A stretch of DNA of 64,000 nt from Antitrichia curtipendula (taxonomy: Eukaryota; Streptophyta; Bryopsida; Hypnales; Leucodontaceae), in NCBI GenBank assembly GCA_951230915.1, contig OX579633.1:5740145-5804144 (forward strand), in the 5' to 3' direction. The position numbers were made by a program, and so were the translations under genes. The stretch's first letter is position 1. The number at the start of each line of letters is the position of its first letter. This document shows, one piece after another, positions 1 to 17,339 of the stretch. The notes under the pieces were generated by a model, which worked only from the letters and a program-made list of their open reading frames with translations, did no database searches and had not been told where the DNA came from.

Positions 1-940
1 TCCCTAAAGGACCATTTGTTCCCTCAGGAGATAATTTGGGTCCGGGTAGGTTCCTATGACCTCAATTTTTAGTGAAATTTTTTGAATTTTTTGGAGGATG
101 TGTGGTTCTGAAAGAGCTTTGTGGACATATAATTTTTTTTTATTTCAGTCAGTGTTTGGAGAACAAGTTATGGCACCATAAGCCAAAAATGGAGGTCGGT
201 GGGCAGCACAAAAAGATCACAAAAAGTCAGAATAATTTATTTATTTTAATTTCTAAAACTATATATTTTTGTCTATGTTTGAAGCTTTGATTCATTCTAT
301 TTGGACAAGTGATGAGAAAGTTATGGACAATCTTAGTTTTTCATGCAATCTAAGCATCTTCTTGAAAAAAGAACTTATAGGATTCATTTTTTAATGCAAT
401 TTTTATAATTTTTCAAAATAAATTGTTAGATAGGGTTGTATTTTCTTGCTAGAACAATCTCATTGTTGGAATTGTTGTATTTCAATTTCATCTTAGAGCT
501 ATTAACAATTTAGTTTTTCCTTCAATCTTGAACCTACTTCTATTTAACAATTTTTTAGTGAGTAAAAATTAAGTGTTTTTTTCTTGAACTTTTTTTCCTA
601 GAAACTATGGTAGTCGACCCATTTCAACTCAAGTATTCAACATAAAAACTTAGAAAATCAAAATTGATAGCACAAAAAATTTAAGTTAAGCAGATTCAAA
701 GTAAGAAAATCTAGTCAAGCAAGGTGCAAAAAACTTGTTTTCTTCACTTTGGATGCAAATATTTTGCAATCTATGTGGTCAAAGTTTTTGAAATTTCTTG
801 CATACATTCTTATACTAGTTTTATATAAGATCTCATAGTTAGATATGCAAAGAAAAACATTTTTAAATTTTTTTGCTTTTTGCAATAGAAGTGGCGTTTT
901 TTAGTGTATTGATGGAGAAAAGGCCTCTGTCCTTTAGGAG
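1..940. mobile_element. TTAA-type non-coding element, copy 1 (left edge at window start)
   Basis: AT-rich non-coding repeat. Its left end reads CCCTAAAGGACC at the first bases of the window, and its right end reads GTCCTTTAGGAG followed directly by TTAA at 941-944, so the two ends are inverted repeats of each other. The interior from about 250 to 870 matches 7970-8550 closely, sharing for example TTTGATTCATT and GCATCTTCTTGAAAAAA. The left target copy lies outside the window, so the TTAA duplication cannot be checked here. There is no open frame of note; the 72-codon frame near the start is chance. It is probably a MITE-like relic related to the copy at 7786-8633. Confidence 0.6.
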
Positions 941-944
941 TTAA

Positions 945-1843
945 GGTAGAAATACCATAGACCATGTTGATCCGTAAATCATTGCAATGTACCTGCTTTT
1001 ATCATTTCAAGGTATAAATGACAAGAACATATACATTGAAACAATTTATGGATCAACGTAGTTTATGGTATTCATACCTTATATTGTAGAACATCATGGG
1101 CCAAATCAAGCTATTGTACTATCTTCAAATTAGAAAAATTGCAAGCCTTTTGCGCATCCTCAAAATTAAAATCTTCATTGCAAGCAAGAATCTAGAAGAG
1201 ACAATTTTTTATTAATGGTGATTTTGGATATATTAACCATACAAGTTAAAAGGTATTGTACAAGTGTGAAAATGCTAAAACTTTGCATTGGGACTACGAC
1301 TAAGGTCAATTTTGGACCCAAATGCACTACTATAGAAGTACTTCCCAAGAAGCAGATTCCAATAGACTTGTTTTTGAAATTATAGTGGTCGACCCATTTT
1401 CAACCACCCCCCATTTCCAATCTCTAGATTGTTCTATTTCTGTGAAGCTATGACACAATTTAAAGAGTGATTGTGACACATTATGATTGGCTACAAGGCT
1501 GTCAATATTGCAACCAACCCTTGGTTGATTTTGCAATCAGCCTATGGTTAGAAATAGAAATGACTTATATCATCATTGTAGATCAAAGAAATGGCAAGAG
1601 TGGAGATGCTGATTAAGCGCCTGGAAATTAAATAACTCATTGTGCGCCTGTGTGGGCAAAAGACCACACTAAATTCTTCCTTGGAAACTGTAAAAAAGTA
1701 ACAGAGTAATTTAGTGCCGCTATTGGTATCAGAGGCTACGACATTGCTCAATGAGGATATTACGGTAACTTGATGGTTAATTTCACGAGAAGTGAATTAA
1801 AACTGCCCTTCAGGTCAAACATTCTCATTTGGGGGATAAACAT
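945..1843. other. Repeat-bearing spacer downstream of the mannosidase gene
   Basis: No gene is seen. A stretch at about 1385-1560 (CCCCATTTCCAATCT, then CATTATGATTGGCT, then CCTATGGTTAGAAAT) recurs at about 41725-41880, and a weaker relative lies at 52830-52930, so it is a dispersed repeat. The segment 1600-1843 probably holds the 3' untranslated region of the minus-strand mannosidase gene. Small frames here are not convincing. Confidence 0.6.
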
Positions 1844-6731
<4,888 letters not shown>

Positions 6732-7785
6732 AAAGTTCCCAAACCTCCATAAAAACAGGCCGTAAATAAAAATCCAACTTCAATTGCTTGGTGCCGTAAT
6801 CATTCTTTTCAATTATCTCCTCATAGCAGCGACGATGTCCGCATCCTCGAGCTCTCTGATACGAGCCTGGTGTCAGGAAACCCTAATTCAATCGCAGGAA
6901 GCATTCGACCTAATCCAAAATCGGCAAACCCACGCTAATGCAAATTTTTTGTGGAAACTCGCCTACTCTTGCTCCTTCCTGATCAATCAACACGTACTAT
7001 TGCTCGTTACTTGTTGAGCTCCTGCAAAATTGTACACGCGGGTCCAAGAAATCTTACAAATTTTTCTTCCCAAGCAGATTCAGGGAGCAAAAAGTCCATG
7101 ATTTCAAGATGTTTTTGTATTATCAAAAACACGTAGATTTGCATTGGAATACTAAATTGTACTTGAATATCATATAACAACTTCCAAAGAGCTGGAGGCA
7201 AGATCATTATGATGGTATGAAGAAGTTAGTTTGGCTTCCTAATTCATTGTAGAGAACCTCTGAAAAACAAGCAAAGACTTTGGAGTAGGCCAAAGAAGAA
7301 GCAAGAAATGACACAAATCATTTAAGCATTGTGGGATAAGGATCTCTACGGTAATTGCAAAAGCTCATTGCTAATTAGTCCAATAGAATGCAAGTTGGTA
7401 ACACTAGATGGTAGATAGTGTATAGAAAAGATTCAAATTATGGTATAATTTTTAATTTCACATTTGTATATATTTGTTATGATGATCACATACTCTTCAC
7501 TACAATTCCAGTGCAATTTACGGCGTGGTAATTTGTCTGTTTATTAATAACTATGCTAGAGCTTCTTGAAGTTTATAAATTTTTCTGTAGAATCTACATG
7601 GGAACAAAATTTGTAAGATTATTGGACTTGATTGTACACTAACTTGTGTAGATACAAATGTGTAGATTTGTATTTATATGAAGGCGGCTTGTAATTCAAT
7701 GTAGGAAAATATTAGTAGGAAAATTATTGCGTTGCACATGAAAGTATTTCAAAATATTAATCTTTTTTTGTTTTTACAAGTTTAC
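6732..7785. other. Upstream spacer of the mannosidase gene
   Basis: Contains the likely minus-strand promoter and leader of the mannosidase gene (6732 to about 7000, higher GC) and then AT-rich sequence. No second gene is seen, and the short frames on both strands lack recognisable domains. Confidence 0.5.
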
Positions 7786-8633
7786 CCCCTAAAGGACCAT
7801 TGTTCCTTCGGGGGACAAATGAGATTTCGGGCAGGTACCTACGGGTTGAATTTTTGTCCTGTTTTTTTTTTAACTTTTTTTAAAGATAAAAAATTTGATT
7901 AGCTATGGAGGAATATAATTTTTGTCTATTTTAATTTAATTTTTAAACTTTTTTTCTCATATATTATATTTTTGTCTATTTGTTAAGCTTTGATTCATTT
8001 CATTTGAATTTTTTATGAGAAAGCTATGGATAATCTTGTTTTGGGGGCAATTAGAGCATCTTCTTGAAAAAAATAACTTGTAGGATTCATTTCTAAATAT
8101 AATTTTTGCATTTTTCAAAAACAAAAGTTCCACATGGTTCAGTTTTCTTGCTAGAACAATCTCACCATTGGAATTAGTCCATTTTAATTCCATCTAAAAG
8201 ATATAAATATTTTAGATTTTCCTTCTATCTCATACCTATTTCTAGTTAACAATTTTTTGAAGAATGAAAAAATTTATTTATTTATTTATTTTTTCCCTAG
8301 ACTCTCAACTCAATTCTCCACTGTAAATATTTAAAGCTCAAAACTCTATAGTGCAAAAAATTTAAGTTAAAAATGTTCAAAGTCAAAAAATCTAGTCCCA
8401 CAATGTGCTAAAAAACTTGGTTTTTTCACTTTAAACGCAGATATCTTGCAATCTATGTGGTCAAAAATTTCTGAAATTTTTTCCACACATTCTCATACTA
8501 GTGAGGTGTAAGATCCTACAGTTGGATGTGCAAAAAAAAATTCAATTTTTTTGACTCTTTGCTATAGAAATGATAGTTTTGAGTGTTTTTTGGCAGAAAA
8601 AAAGGCCTTGGTCCTTTAGGGGTCCTTTAGGGG
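7786..8633. mobile_element. TTAA-type non-coding element, copy 2 (848 bp)
   Basis: The left end is CCCCTAAAGGACCATTG at 7786. The right end reads GGTCCTTTAGGGG and is followed by TTAA at 8634-8637. On the left the expected target copy reads TTAC (7782-7785), one change from TTAA. The last 12 bases of the right end are duplicated (TCCTTTAGGGG twice). The interior is closely related to the copy at 1-940. A short TTTA tract lies near 8274-8294. No coding capacity. Confidence 0.65.
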
Positions 8634-8637
8634 TTAA

Positions 8638-10379
8638 GATAACTACACTTCATTGTGCCCCCTTTCTAATATTAATTCCTATATACTTTTGCTTAAAATG
8701 TTTAACTGTTTATGAAGTTTTAATTTTATTTTTGGATACTCTTATTTTTGTAATTTGAATATTTAAAGTTTATTAATGGTGAAGTGAGTAGTAAAGGGGG
8801 GCCAAAAATGCATAAGAAGACAATCTAAAATAATCAATTGGCTCTCAATAAAATTCAACTTAATAATTTAGGAGTCTAGGGACTCACTAGTACAAATTAT
8901 CTGGATTCATTCATCTTTAATCTCTTAGGTAGCTCATTTTAACAATCTTGATCAACTTTAATTATTCTAATCTTGGATTTGTATTATTCAATTTAGATTC
9001 AATTTTATAGAGTAGTGTACAATTGAATATTCTTTAAAATCCTATAAGATACAACAATTAAGTTGACACAAGAGTTGACTAAATAAGTAATTAGTTGAGT
9101 ATGGGTCCTATTATTAACCCTTAAATGTTAACGCAACATTTGATGTTTGATGGATGACAAAGAATATTTTTAGTAGGATGAAAGTGCAACTATTCATCCT
9201 CAAAATTTTATTGTAAAAATGGGAGGTCTTCTATAGTAGTTTGATTTCCAATGAGTACTTTTACAATTTTTTAAGCAAATGATTCAAGTAGTAATTAAAG
9301 GGATGATTTCTATAGTCACTAGTCCATCTTTTAAGGCATAAACCATCCAATTTTCTATTAAATTATGTTGGAAGGCAACAAAAGATTGAAGATTCTCTCC
9401 AAATGCATTTTTGAAATCCCATATGAATATCCTATGAATTTTTAGAGTGCTAAAAATAGACATATCTAAAATCTATCCAAGACTTTTATAAATGGAGGCT
9501 ATTAATTTCAAACAAGACTTTGTAGGAGTTGGTTTTAAAAGCAAATTATAGATAGATGTAATTAACTTTGTAGGTTTGTTGATTTAGATGACGACAAAGG
9601 GCTTTCAAATGTATTTGTAGTATAGGGGTCTCATAAGAGGTGGCTCATGGTTGACCTTCCCTAGATCTTTGGAGCTATTCAGTATTGTGATGGTTTCTAA
9701 CTTTTTTGAAGTCAATCATGGGACTCATTGTGGGACCTTTAGATAAATAAATTCTCCAAGTACGCCAATCACCTTAAGTGATTAAAGTTTATTGGTTTCT
9801 CTCTTACAATAGACATTGATAACAAAGGTCTACGCATTTACAATTGGTTGTAATAATTATTATTAAATCTTATTGGCAGTTGGAAGAAGACTCTAATCCA
9901 TTATTTGGACACCTATAAATAAGTTATGAATTTTCACTAGATTGTCTCTACTTATAGCGAAATCAATACCAAATTCTCATAGACTCTCATATCTTGATTG
10001 TGTAAATTTTGTATAATCATAATCTTTAATTGTGATCATTTTGGTTCAAATGTAGGGGGGACATTTAGTGCACTATTGAATATGACCAACGTTTTTTTGG
10101 AGGTAAAATTTTGCCAGTTTTGTCAAAACTGAGCGAATATCCTGACATCCCTCCAAATTTAATGCAATTGCATGTTGCCTAGAACACCAGAGCTTCAGTT
10201 AAAAAAAAAAGTGCCGAACCTTGCACATTGTTTGTGGTTTGCGAAAAACACTTTTAGCCAACGTTACCATTTTTATTCCATGTCAGCTAATGTCGGTAGC
10301 CAACATTTCTATGATGCGAAATTACAAGAACTGCAAAAACACAGTAATTGCTGAGGTAAGGTACTTCTTACACCATCCC
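8638..10379. other. AT-rich spacer with a dispersed repeat (9114-9260)
   Basis: No gene. TTAA at 9114-9117 is followed by CCCTTAAATG and about 140 bp that match the complement of about 44070-44215 (shared: GACAAAGAAT, GTGCAACTAT, CCAATGAGT). This is therefore one end of a dispersed repeat that occurs in the opposite orientation at 44 kb. The rest shows nothing I can identify. Confidence 0.5.
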
Positions 10380-10994
10380 AGGCTTTGCAGACGGTCCCCC
10401 CCAGTGCTTCCCTCCATTATTTGCCACCTCATCCGCCTCTCTTGAACGCGCGAACTTATGCCCGCGCCTCAGGCATGGCGGGAACGCCCGTTTCAAACCT
10501 CCATCCGGCATACCGATCCATACCCGGAACACACCCGGAACACACCCGGCATCTGAAAACGTCTATCCCCGGTCGCCAACAGTCCGTTGCTCCCAAAATA
10601 CCATACCCTCTGCCAATAACCCTCCAACATCCGCCGGTTCTCAAACGGCGAACCGGCTACCAAAGGCGGGAACCCACGCCCCTCCACCATACACCAACCA
10701 AAACAGCTCCCCTCGTGTCACCATTGCTGCTCATTTGCAACTCCCCCCCGATCGTTGCTGTTTGCTGCGCCGAATTCTTCATTTTTTTAATCTTTTTTTT
10801 TCCCCCCGCAGTGTAGGCGCTTCATTCTTTTCCTCATTTGCAGCGAAGTTGGGAGGTCAAAGAGTTGCGCAATTGCTGTTGGGAATGGTGCCCGGGAAGT
10901 TGACGGACTTCGAAGTGACGTAACAATTTGGTGAAGCTCGTCGGAATTGCGAACGCTTTGAGGTTTAAGCCTTCGGGTTTGTGACTCGGGAACG
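10380..10994 (+). promoter_or_regulatory. GC-rich promoter/leader region of the ubiquitin protease gene
   Basis: A sudden rise in GC over about 600 bp just upstream of the first ATG marks the likely promoter and 5' untranslated region. It contains a tandem 12-mer (CCGGAACACACC, twice, near 10525-10550) and long pyrimidine tracts at 10785-10810. A 143-codon plus-strand frame (10385-10816) is proline-rich, low in complexity and has no domain, so I do not call it a gene. No TATA box is obvious. Confidence 0.45.
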
Positions 10995-13900
10995 ATGACC
11001 TCCGTTCTCAATATGGGGCAGCGGCGGACGGTAGCCTCCGGGAGGCAGAACCAGGATCCCAACACTCCGAGTGAGTGTGCTCACTGTTTTTGTTTGAGGT
11101 TTTGAGTGATTTGCTTATGTTTGAGGTCTACGTAACAGGGAGTAGCGTCATTGGGAGCTTCTTGACGCTTCTTTCCTGTTCAACTTGAGCTGAAATTTCG
11201 TGGTTTTTTTCTTCGTGGTTTTTGTTGGTAGATTTCTGCTTACGAGAGTTTCAGTATGTGCTCGATGAAGATAATGTATCAGAGTTCTGGGATTTGGAGT
11301 GTGGTGTTTTTGGTGCAGCACACCGGTGTAGCTGGTGTGGATGCGATCGCAATGCTCAAATTTTATTACACTCTGTTTTTTCTAGATTGTGATGAATATG
11401 GTTCAGAATGGCTTAGAATGGCTTGGTCGTTTTCATTGCTATCATTCCCGATTATGTGCACAAACCTAATGTTTTTGGTTGTTTTTCGTATCCTTTGTGC
11501 GCTTGTAAGGATTAAGTTTTGTTTTGTAAGAAATCACCACTGTGCACTCCCCTTCATTGAGGTTTCGCTAATTTGTGGTGGTGCAGTTACCCCTGGAAGA
11601 GAGAAAGCGACTCCCAAGCAGCAACGCCCCAAGGTCGAGAGATCGATCCAAGAAGTTCTCAACCACAAGAGCAACCCCAGTGGTAAGTATCGTGCTCTAC
11701 ACTTCGTAATTTAACCCTCAACGGGATAATTTCTGTTTATTCTTTTTTGTACAACGCATTTTCATTAATTCTCATGCGCTTCCCTTGTAATTGGCTTACA
11801 GGGCGAGGCCGGCAGATGGTCCTGGCTAACCTACAGCAGCGGAAAGCCGCTGAGGAGAGCTCGCCAGGTATGCCACTGAGACAATGGTTTGCTTCTGACT
11901 CTCGCAGCAGTTGCACATGTCTCCCGAAATTGGCTAAGAATCATGTCTTTGTTATCAATGACATACTTTGTTTGGGCAGGGTTGAAGAATCCCTTGTTTG
12001 TAAGTCAATTCTTCGGGGTATCGGATTAATTTCGATGCCTAGGATTAATTTCTGCTGCACCATAATAGCCTCGAATGCTATTCACTCAAACCTCTTTGTT
12101 ATGACCTTCCCTGTAATGACCTTCTAGAACATCCAGCACACTTGCCTCACTATCATTTACATGTCGCACATTTAAACTGCGTCATAGTTAAAAGTTGGCA
12201 CCCAGGTGGTAAAATACATGAGGTGTGAGTGTATGTGCCTGTGCTTAGAATCGTTCTAACCTTGGTTTAATGTGACTTCCTTCTGTGTATGCAGCTGTGA
12301 AGATCCCTCAACCTGTGAAGAATTCAGGAAGTGGCAAGAGAAACGCAGAAGGAGCTCGTTCTGCTGTAGTTCCTGTGGAGCTAAAGGGAAACAAGATTTC
12401 GATCTCCGACATTCGAAAGAGGTCTCTTGATCAGGAAGACACCAGGGCGCCTTTAACTGCATTGACAGGCTCCACTACTCCAAAGAAGCAGGAGAACGAC
12501 TTTACAGTGGACTGGCCTGGTGCCGCTAGCCCTGCCAAGTCCTCGCCCAGAGATGGAACTGCGGTATATAGGAAACGGGCCAGAACTGATGCCGCTCCAA
12601 ATCAGAAGACTGAAACAACTCCACGACAAAAGTCTGAAACCACTCAACAGCAAAAGACTGAAACAACTCCACTGACACCTCCTCTGAGGACTTCACGGCG
12701 GAAAGAGCTCAATGCAGTGTCACCACCACCGGTACCAGTTTTTGAACCCAGTTTGAGAACTGAGGAGATCGGCGTACCAGAAGTTGCATCTCTGCCCGTT
12801 GTGGAGCTAGCTGTGGAGTTACAGACTTCGCAGCCTATCCGAGGGGGACCTTTGTTGTCACCAGCAAAGGAGATCAGGTAATAGTTTTTCTTAGGTCTAT
12901 TCAAAGTGTATTGCTATGGTTGAATAATGCGGTATGTGATTTTTTCTTTTTGTTGGTACTTCTGTTACCTTCCTTGATGCTTTGGAAGTGATTTATTTGA
13001 GACTCCTTTAGTTATGGAAGCGGCCGCTTTTAGCCATTAAGGTTGCTAGGTAAAACTCTGTCTCTTTTATGTAAGTTTTAATTGTGGTGATTGTCCATTG
13101 CAGTGAGCCGAATACCGTCTCCGGTAGGAACAATGCGGAGGAAGAGAATATTTTTGCGAATTTGAAGGATTTAGATACTCAAGAGCTAGAAGTTGAAACG
13201 CAATCCTTTTCTTCTTTTATTCCAAAGATTGCAAGGAGGTTACATGGGTGAGTCTTTCGAAAAGTACAAACCACCAATACTTCATTACTTTTACCCGAAT
13301 GTAGTGTTTCTGATATCCATCTGCTTAGATTTGAAATCATTCTGCGAACTCAGTGTTGTACTTCGCTGGTATTGCAGGCTGATGAACCTTGGAAACACTT
13401 GCTATATGAATGTTATCGTTCAGATTCTATGCAATTTGCCTAGTTTCGTGAACGGCATGGAACGCTTTTTCGGCCCACTCGTGAACCAAAATCAAAGTGC
13501 CTTGGAGGTGAATCTCATGAAGCCACTCACTTGTTCCCTGTACAATTTTGAGTTCTTTGTAGCTTTTCATGATCGGATCCTTTCATGTTAGGGTTGTAGC
13601 ATTCTTTCTAACCTCCATTTCTTTTTGCAGGGCTTTGAATCACTTCCTTTCCCAGATATTGAAAGTGTACACGCTGCTCTGCTGACAGTGTTTCGGGACT
13701 TGAAACGAGCTGAAAGATCTGAAACCGTGAACCCTACTGTACTCAAGCATGCGTTTGCTAAGCATCAGTCGAGCTTCTGGGGGTGTATACAGCAGGTACT
13801 TAGTAGTTAAACTTCAATTGGCATGCTGATAATCATTACTGATTATGTACAAATATCCAATTCCTGTTAACTTCAATACCGTGGAGTCGGGAAAGTGTTC

Positions 13901-16047
13901 TGTACAGGACAGTTTTACGAATCATGTATTCTCAATTTAACATCTGTCATTTCTCAGGACGCGCATGAGTTTTTCTGCAGCTTAATTGATCAAGTTCAAG
14001 AAGGTGTATCATCTGAACTAAAGAAGAAGCACAGCATTGAAACTGATCGGCCCAAGTTAGAAATTGTGTGTCCTACGACTCAGAATTTCAGGTCGGTTGT
14101 GCCCTGTGAATTTGCTAATTGAAGTATAAAGTGGCCCTATGTAGGAATTCTGGATTCAGTGGGAACTTCGTTGCCGTGTTCACTGCAATTCATCGGTGAC
14201 TGGGTCTAACATGTTCCTCACCTGATGACGCAGCTGTTCAGTTAGGAATAGCTTGACTTGCGCTGGATGTGGGAGCGTATCATCTGTTGAGGAAACATAC
14301 CGTGACTTCTGCCTAGCTTTGCCCGAGGACGAGAGGTAATACTTCGTTTGTCTATGCTCATGTTGTGTCATGCGAATCTTTTCACAAGGATGTTGCTAGG
14401 TTTTGTAAACATTTTGAGCATGCTACATGGTCTAGCTCAGAAGGATTCGAAATGTGGGCAAAATTCTTGAAGTACTGTTCATAAGATTTTGTGGGAACAA
14501 AATTGTTCTGCACTAATGACTGAATCTGTGATGATTGCAGAACTGATGAATCCCAGAACTGTAGCCTGGAGTCACTATTGAACCACTATTTTCAGGTGTG
14601 TGTCCTCGCTTCCAAAACTCGTTTACTTGCAACGCGAAAACTACCGATCATTCTTATGCAGTCGTCTCTAGCATAACAGCGTCTCACTTTTGTAATTCTG
14701 TCAACCGCAGGAGACCACGATGTCTCGGAAATGTGAAAAGTGCGGGGTGGAAGATACAAAGGCAAAGGCCCAGATTGTGAAACTACCGCATGTGTTGGTG
14801 CTTCAATTGAAGCGGTTACATATGGACCGTGACATCCCGTGCACTAAAGTATCTGCACCTGTAAAATTCGCCTCACGCCTTGATATTGGTACTACTCCCC
14901 CCCGCCCCCCCGCGCTATTCCAAGCGCTTATATTCCTCTTTTTCGTATTTAACCTCTAGACAACCTTGTGCTCCCTCTTCACCAGGGAATCTTCTGGTCC
15001 CCAAAACTTAGTTCCCTATATTCATTATTAGCTGTATATTAGGTTTTCCTTGATCATAGAAGTGGTATGTGACATAAAGCACCTTGATGGCACAAACTCA
15101 GAATCTTGCTTAAGTGTATCTCTGACGCATGAATTATTTACCAGGGAACTCAGGGACCAAATTTTAAGAGTGTTCTTCTATTAGCTTTAATCAACCACTT
15201 AATCAACCATTTTCACCAAAATTTAACTCGTCATGTTATACCGACTTTCAGGACCATGGTGTGCACAAGACAAGCAATTGTTTTGGAGTCCGGCAAGTGG
15301 TAATATGGAAAATTCGGAAAGAATGGATTCTACTTGTACTACCCAGAATGGGTCATGTATGAGCAGCGACGGAAACGTGGACTCTGGGATGGCTTCTGAT
15401 TTGAGCACGAGTTACAGGTTACATGGAGTTGTGAATCACTTGGGACACAACGCTTTTGGTGGCCATTTTCTCACGGATATTCTGGACCCTGAGGCCAACA
15501 GATGGCTCAGATGTGATGATTCACTTGTCACTGATGTAAGTTCCTTGATCCATTCTCTACAAGTTCTATTTCTGAATATTGCTTCGAGGATACAATCATA
15601 ACACATGATTAGGAGTCCTGAAACATTTAAGAAATATCCTCGGGGTGATATTCAAAACTCATTCTGTATTCTCTCTATCATAGATGGATACGTCATACGT
15701 CGAATCGAATTGTGATAATAAGAAATTTGGACAAACATGTGATTACAAGTATTGAAAGGTTTAAGACCATCTTCCTATCACATTCTCTACTACTAATAGA
15801 GCGATGTGGAGACTATGCAGTGAGGTTTGAACTTAGTTAATCCATTTCTTAGGGTTACGTGAGAGGGCCAAGGGTGACATTATAGAAGGTGATAATAGAG
15901 AGGTGTGCGTTCCAATGAAAGTCTACTTATAATGACTTGTTCGTTGCTTATTTACAGGTTGCAGAAGAATCAGTGTTCGCAAACGTAAGGGAGGCGTATA
16001 TGTTCTTTTATGTTCAAGAATCTGCTATTGCAAAGTCTACTGATTGA
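10995..16047 (+). CDS. Ubiquitin-specific protease (USP37/USP1-like, peptidase C19), 13 exons, 700 aa
   Basis: Deubiquitinase that hydrolyses ubiquitin isopeptide bonds. Exons: 10995-11070, 11587-11682, 11802-11867, 12295-12877, 13104-13247, 13378-13507, 13631-13795, 13958-14091, 14234-14335, 14541-14595, 14711-14888, 15252-15535, 15958-16047; 2103 nt in one frame. Residues 1 to about 300 are disordered and charged, with a three-fold octapeptide-like repeat (QKTETTP) near residues 180-205. The catalytic core carries the Cys box GLMNLGNTCYMN (Cys about 330), QQDAHEF (Asp 421), two CxxC knuckles (TCAGCG and KCEKCG) of the zinc-binding fingers, the His box HLGHNAFGGHF (His about 648) and RWLRCDDSLV. 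The block order and the long N-terminus resemble animal USP37/USP1 rather than the best known Arabidopsis UBPs. Exon 9 start 14234 was chosen because the alternative acceptor just before 14243 drops the conserved CSVRNSLTC block. Confidence 0.92.
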
Positions 16048-17339
16048 AGACTCCAGTCAAAATATTCTAGATGGCTACTTTAGGGTCAGCTTTTGACTGT
16101 ATAATTTCGAATTTGGAATGATCCTTGTAGATTTTTTTGTAGATGTTTAACAGAGAATAGAAACCCGTATACAGTGCGGAGAGATAATCGGCTGGCAATT
16201 TAGTTTTTAGTTACACCATGAGCTCAGAAGCGTGCTGTCTAGATGGAAATGAGTTTTCGCTAGCAACCGTGTACATAAACCATTTCCACTGGAAAGGCAT
16301 GTGCACAAGGTGTTTATGAAAGTCGCTGAATCTGCAGCCTCTTTCATAGAGGCATTTGCACGAAGTTGTAGAAGTTGTTGATTTATGAAGGTTACTGAAT
16401 CTGCAGCTGACCCACAATAAAAACCCATACTAAAAGTAAAATGTCTTAAACGTTTCTGACGTCATTTTCTGTCGCCTTATTCCCAGAAGAGGATATACCT
16501 CTGCTCTCACTGGAGGGTCGTTATTACCCTTTAACCTAATCCCTGAATCCCCTATCGCACGTTTGTGTTCATGTTGTTGAGTTGTCATGCATGAATTTAA
16601 TTAGCCTCTTCGATTTTGCAACTTTCGGAGTTATAAACGGTTTGGATTTTGCGTTTTAGTTCTATGATTAAGATTCGATTTTTGCGTAGCAGTTGGTAGG
16701 AGTAGAGTAGGACAACTCTTGTTTAGGAGAGAATCGATATTGTGAATTAGGGTTGTTTAGGAGAGAATTGGTATTCCTTCTGTTGACGTCGGTAGAATTG
16801 GAACACCGGCTAGAAATATCCCGAGATATACTGGCAACCCTAGATGATACCATCAATAGTTGCACCCGAAATTTGGAACGCAGTATTTGTAAATTTGATG
16901 TTTTGAACTCAATTTCAGCGAAAATGTCAATTCTCAGTTTTCAAGGGATTGAGTGAAACTTCGAAGAAAATTACTAAAATTATGTTTCAAATGTACTATA
17001 ATCATAGGCGCCCGAATTTGAATTATTTAATAGTGACAATTCAAGCAATTTAGTTGTGCGTGATGAATACGTCGGCAAAATACACAAGAACCACTACGGG
17101 ATTGTTTTCTTTGGATAGTTTCAGTACTGAGTTCGTAGAAGTTAAAAATTGCTACAGTTGCCATGAAGTGATATAATTGATTGTTTATGCAACGCTCTTA
17201 TACCCGAATTTTGCGTTGTATTCTAGGGTTGGAATTCTGTGTTTGAGTAAAATTTCGTGGCCGAGAATTGGACATCTCTAGTTAGAAAAGGAAATCGCCT
17301 TCGAGTATTATTAGGGTTTCTCTTGTTGAAGTCGGTGAC
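16048..17339. other. Spacer between protease and phosphoesterase genes
   Basis: No gene. A 26-base direct repeat (TTTATGAA, then CTGAATCTGCAGC) occurs at about 16314 and 16384. The segment from about 16600 to 17339 is probably promoter and leader of the next gene; related phrases (AGGAGAGAAT; GTTGACGTCGGT and GTTGAAGTCGGT) occur twice, suggesting an old local duplication. Confidence 0.45.

Noticed and set aside
10385..10816. Plus-strand frame of 143 codons upstream of the ubiquitin protease
   Set aside because: Proline-rich, low complexity, no domain, lies in a GC-rich promoter region where chance open frames are expected, and overlaps antisense frames of similar length.
14243..14335. Alternative acceptor for exon 9 of the ubiquitin protease (before 14243)
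   Set aside because: It keeps the frame but loses the conserved block preceding the first CxxC; the acceptor before 14234 restores a normal USP core.
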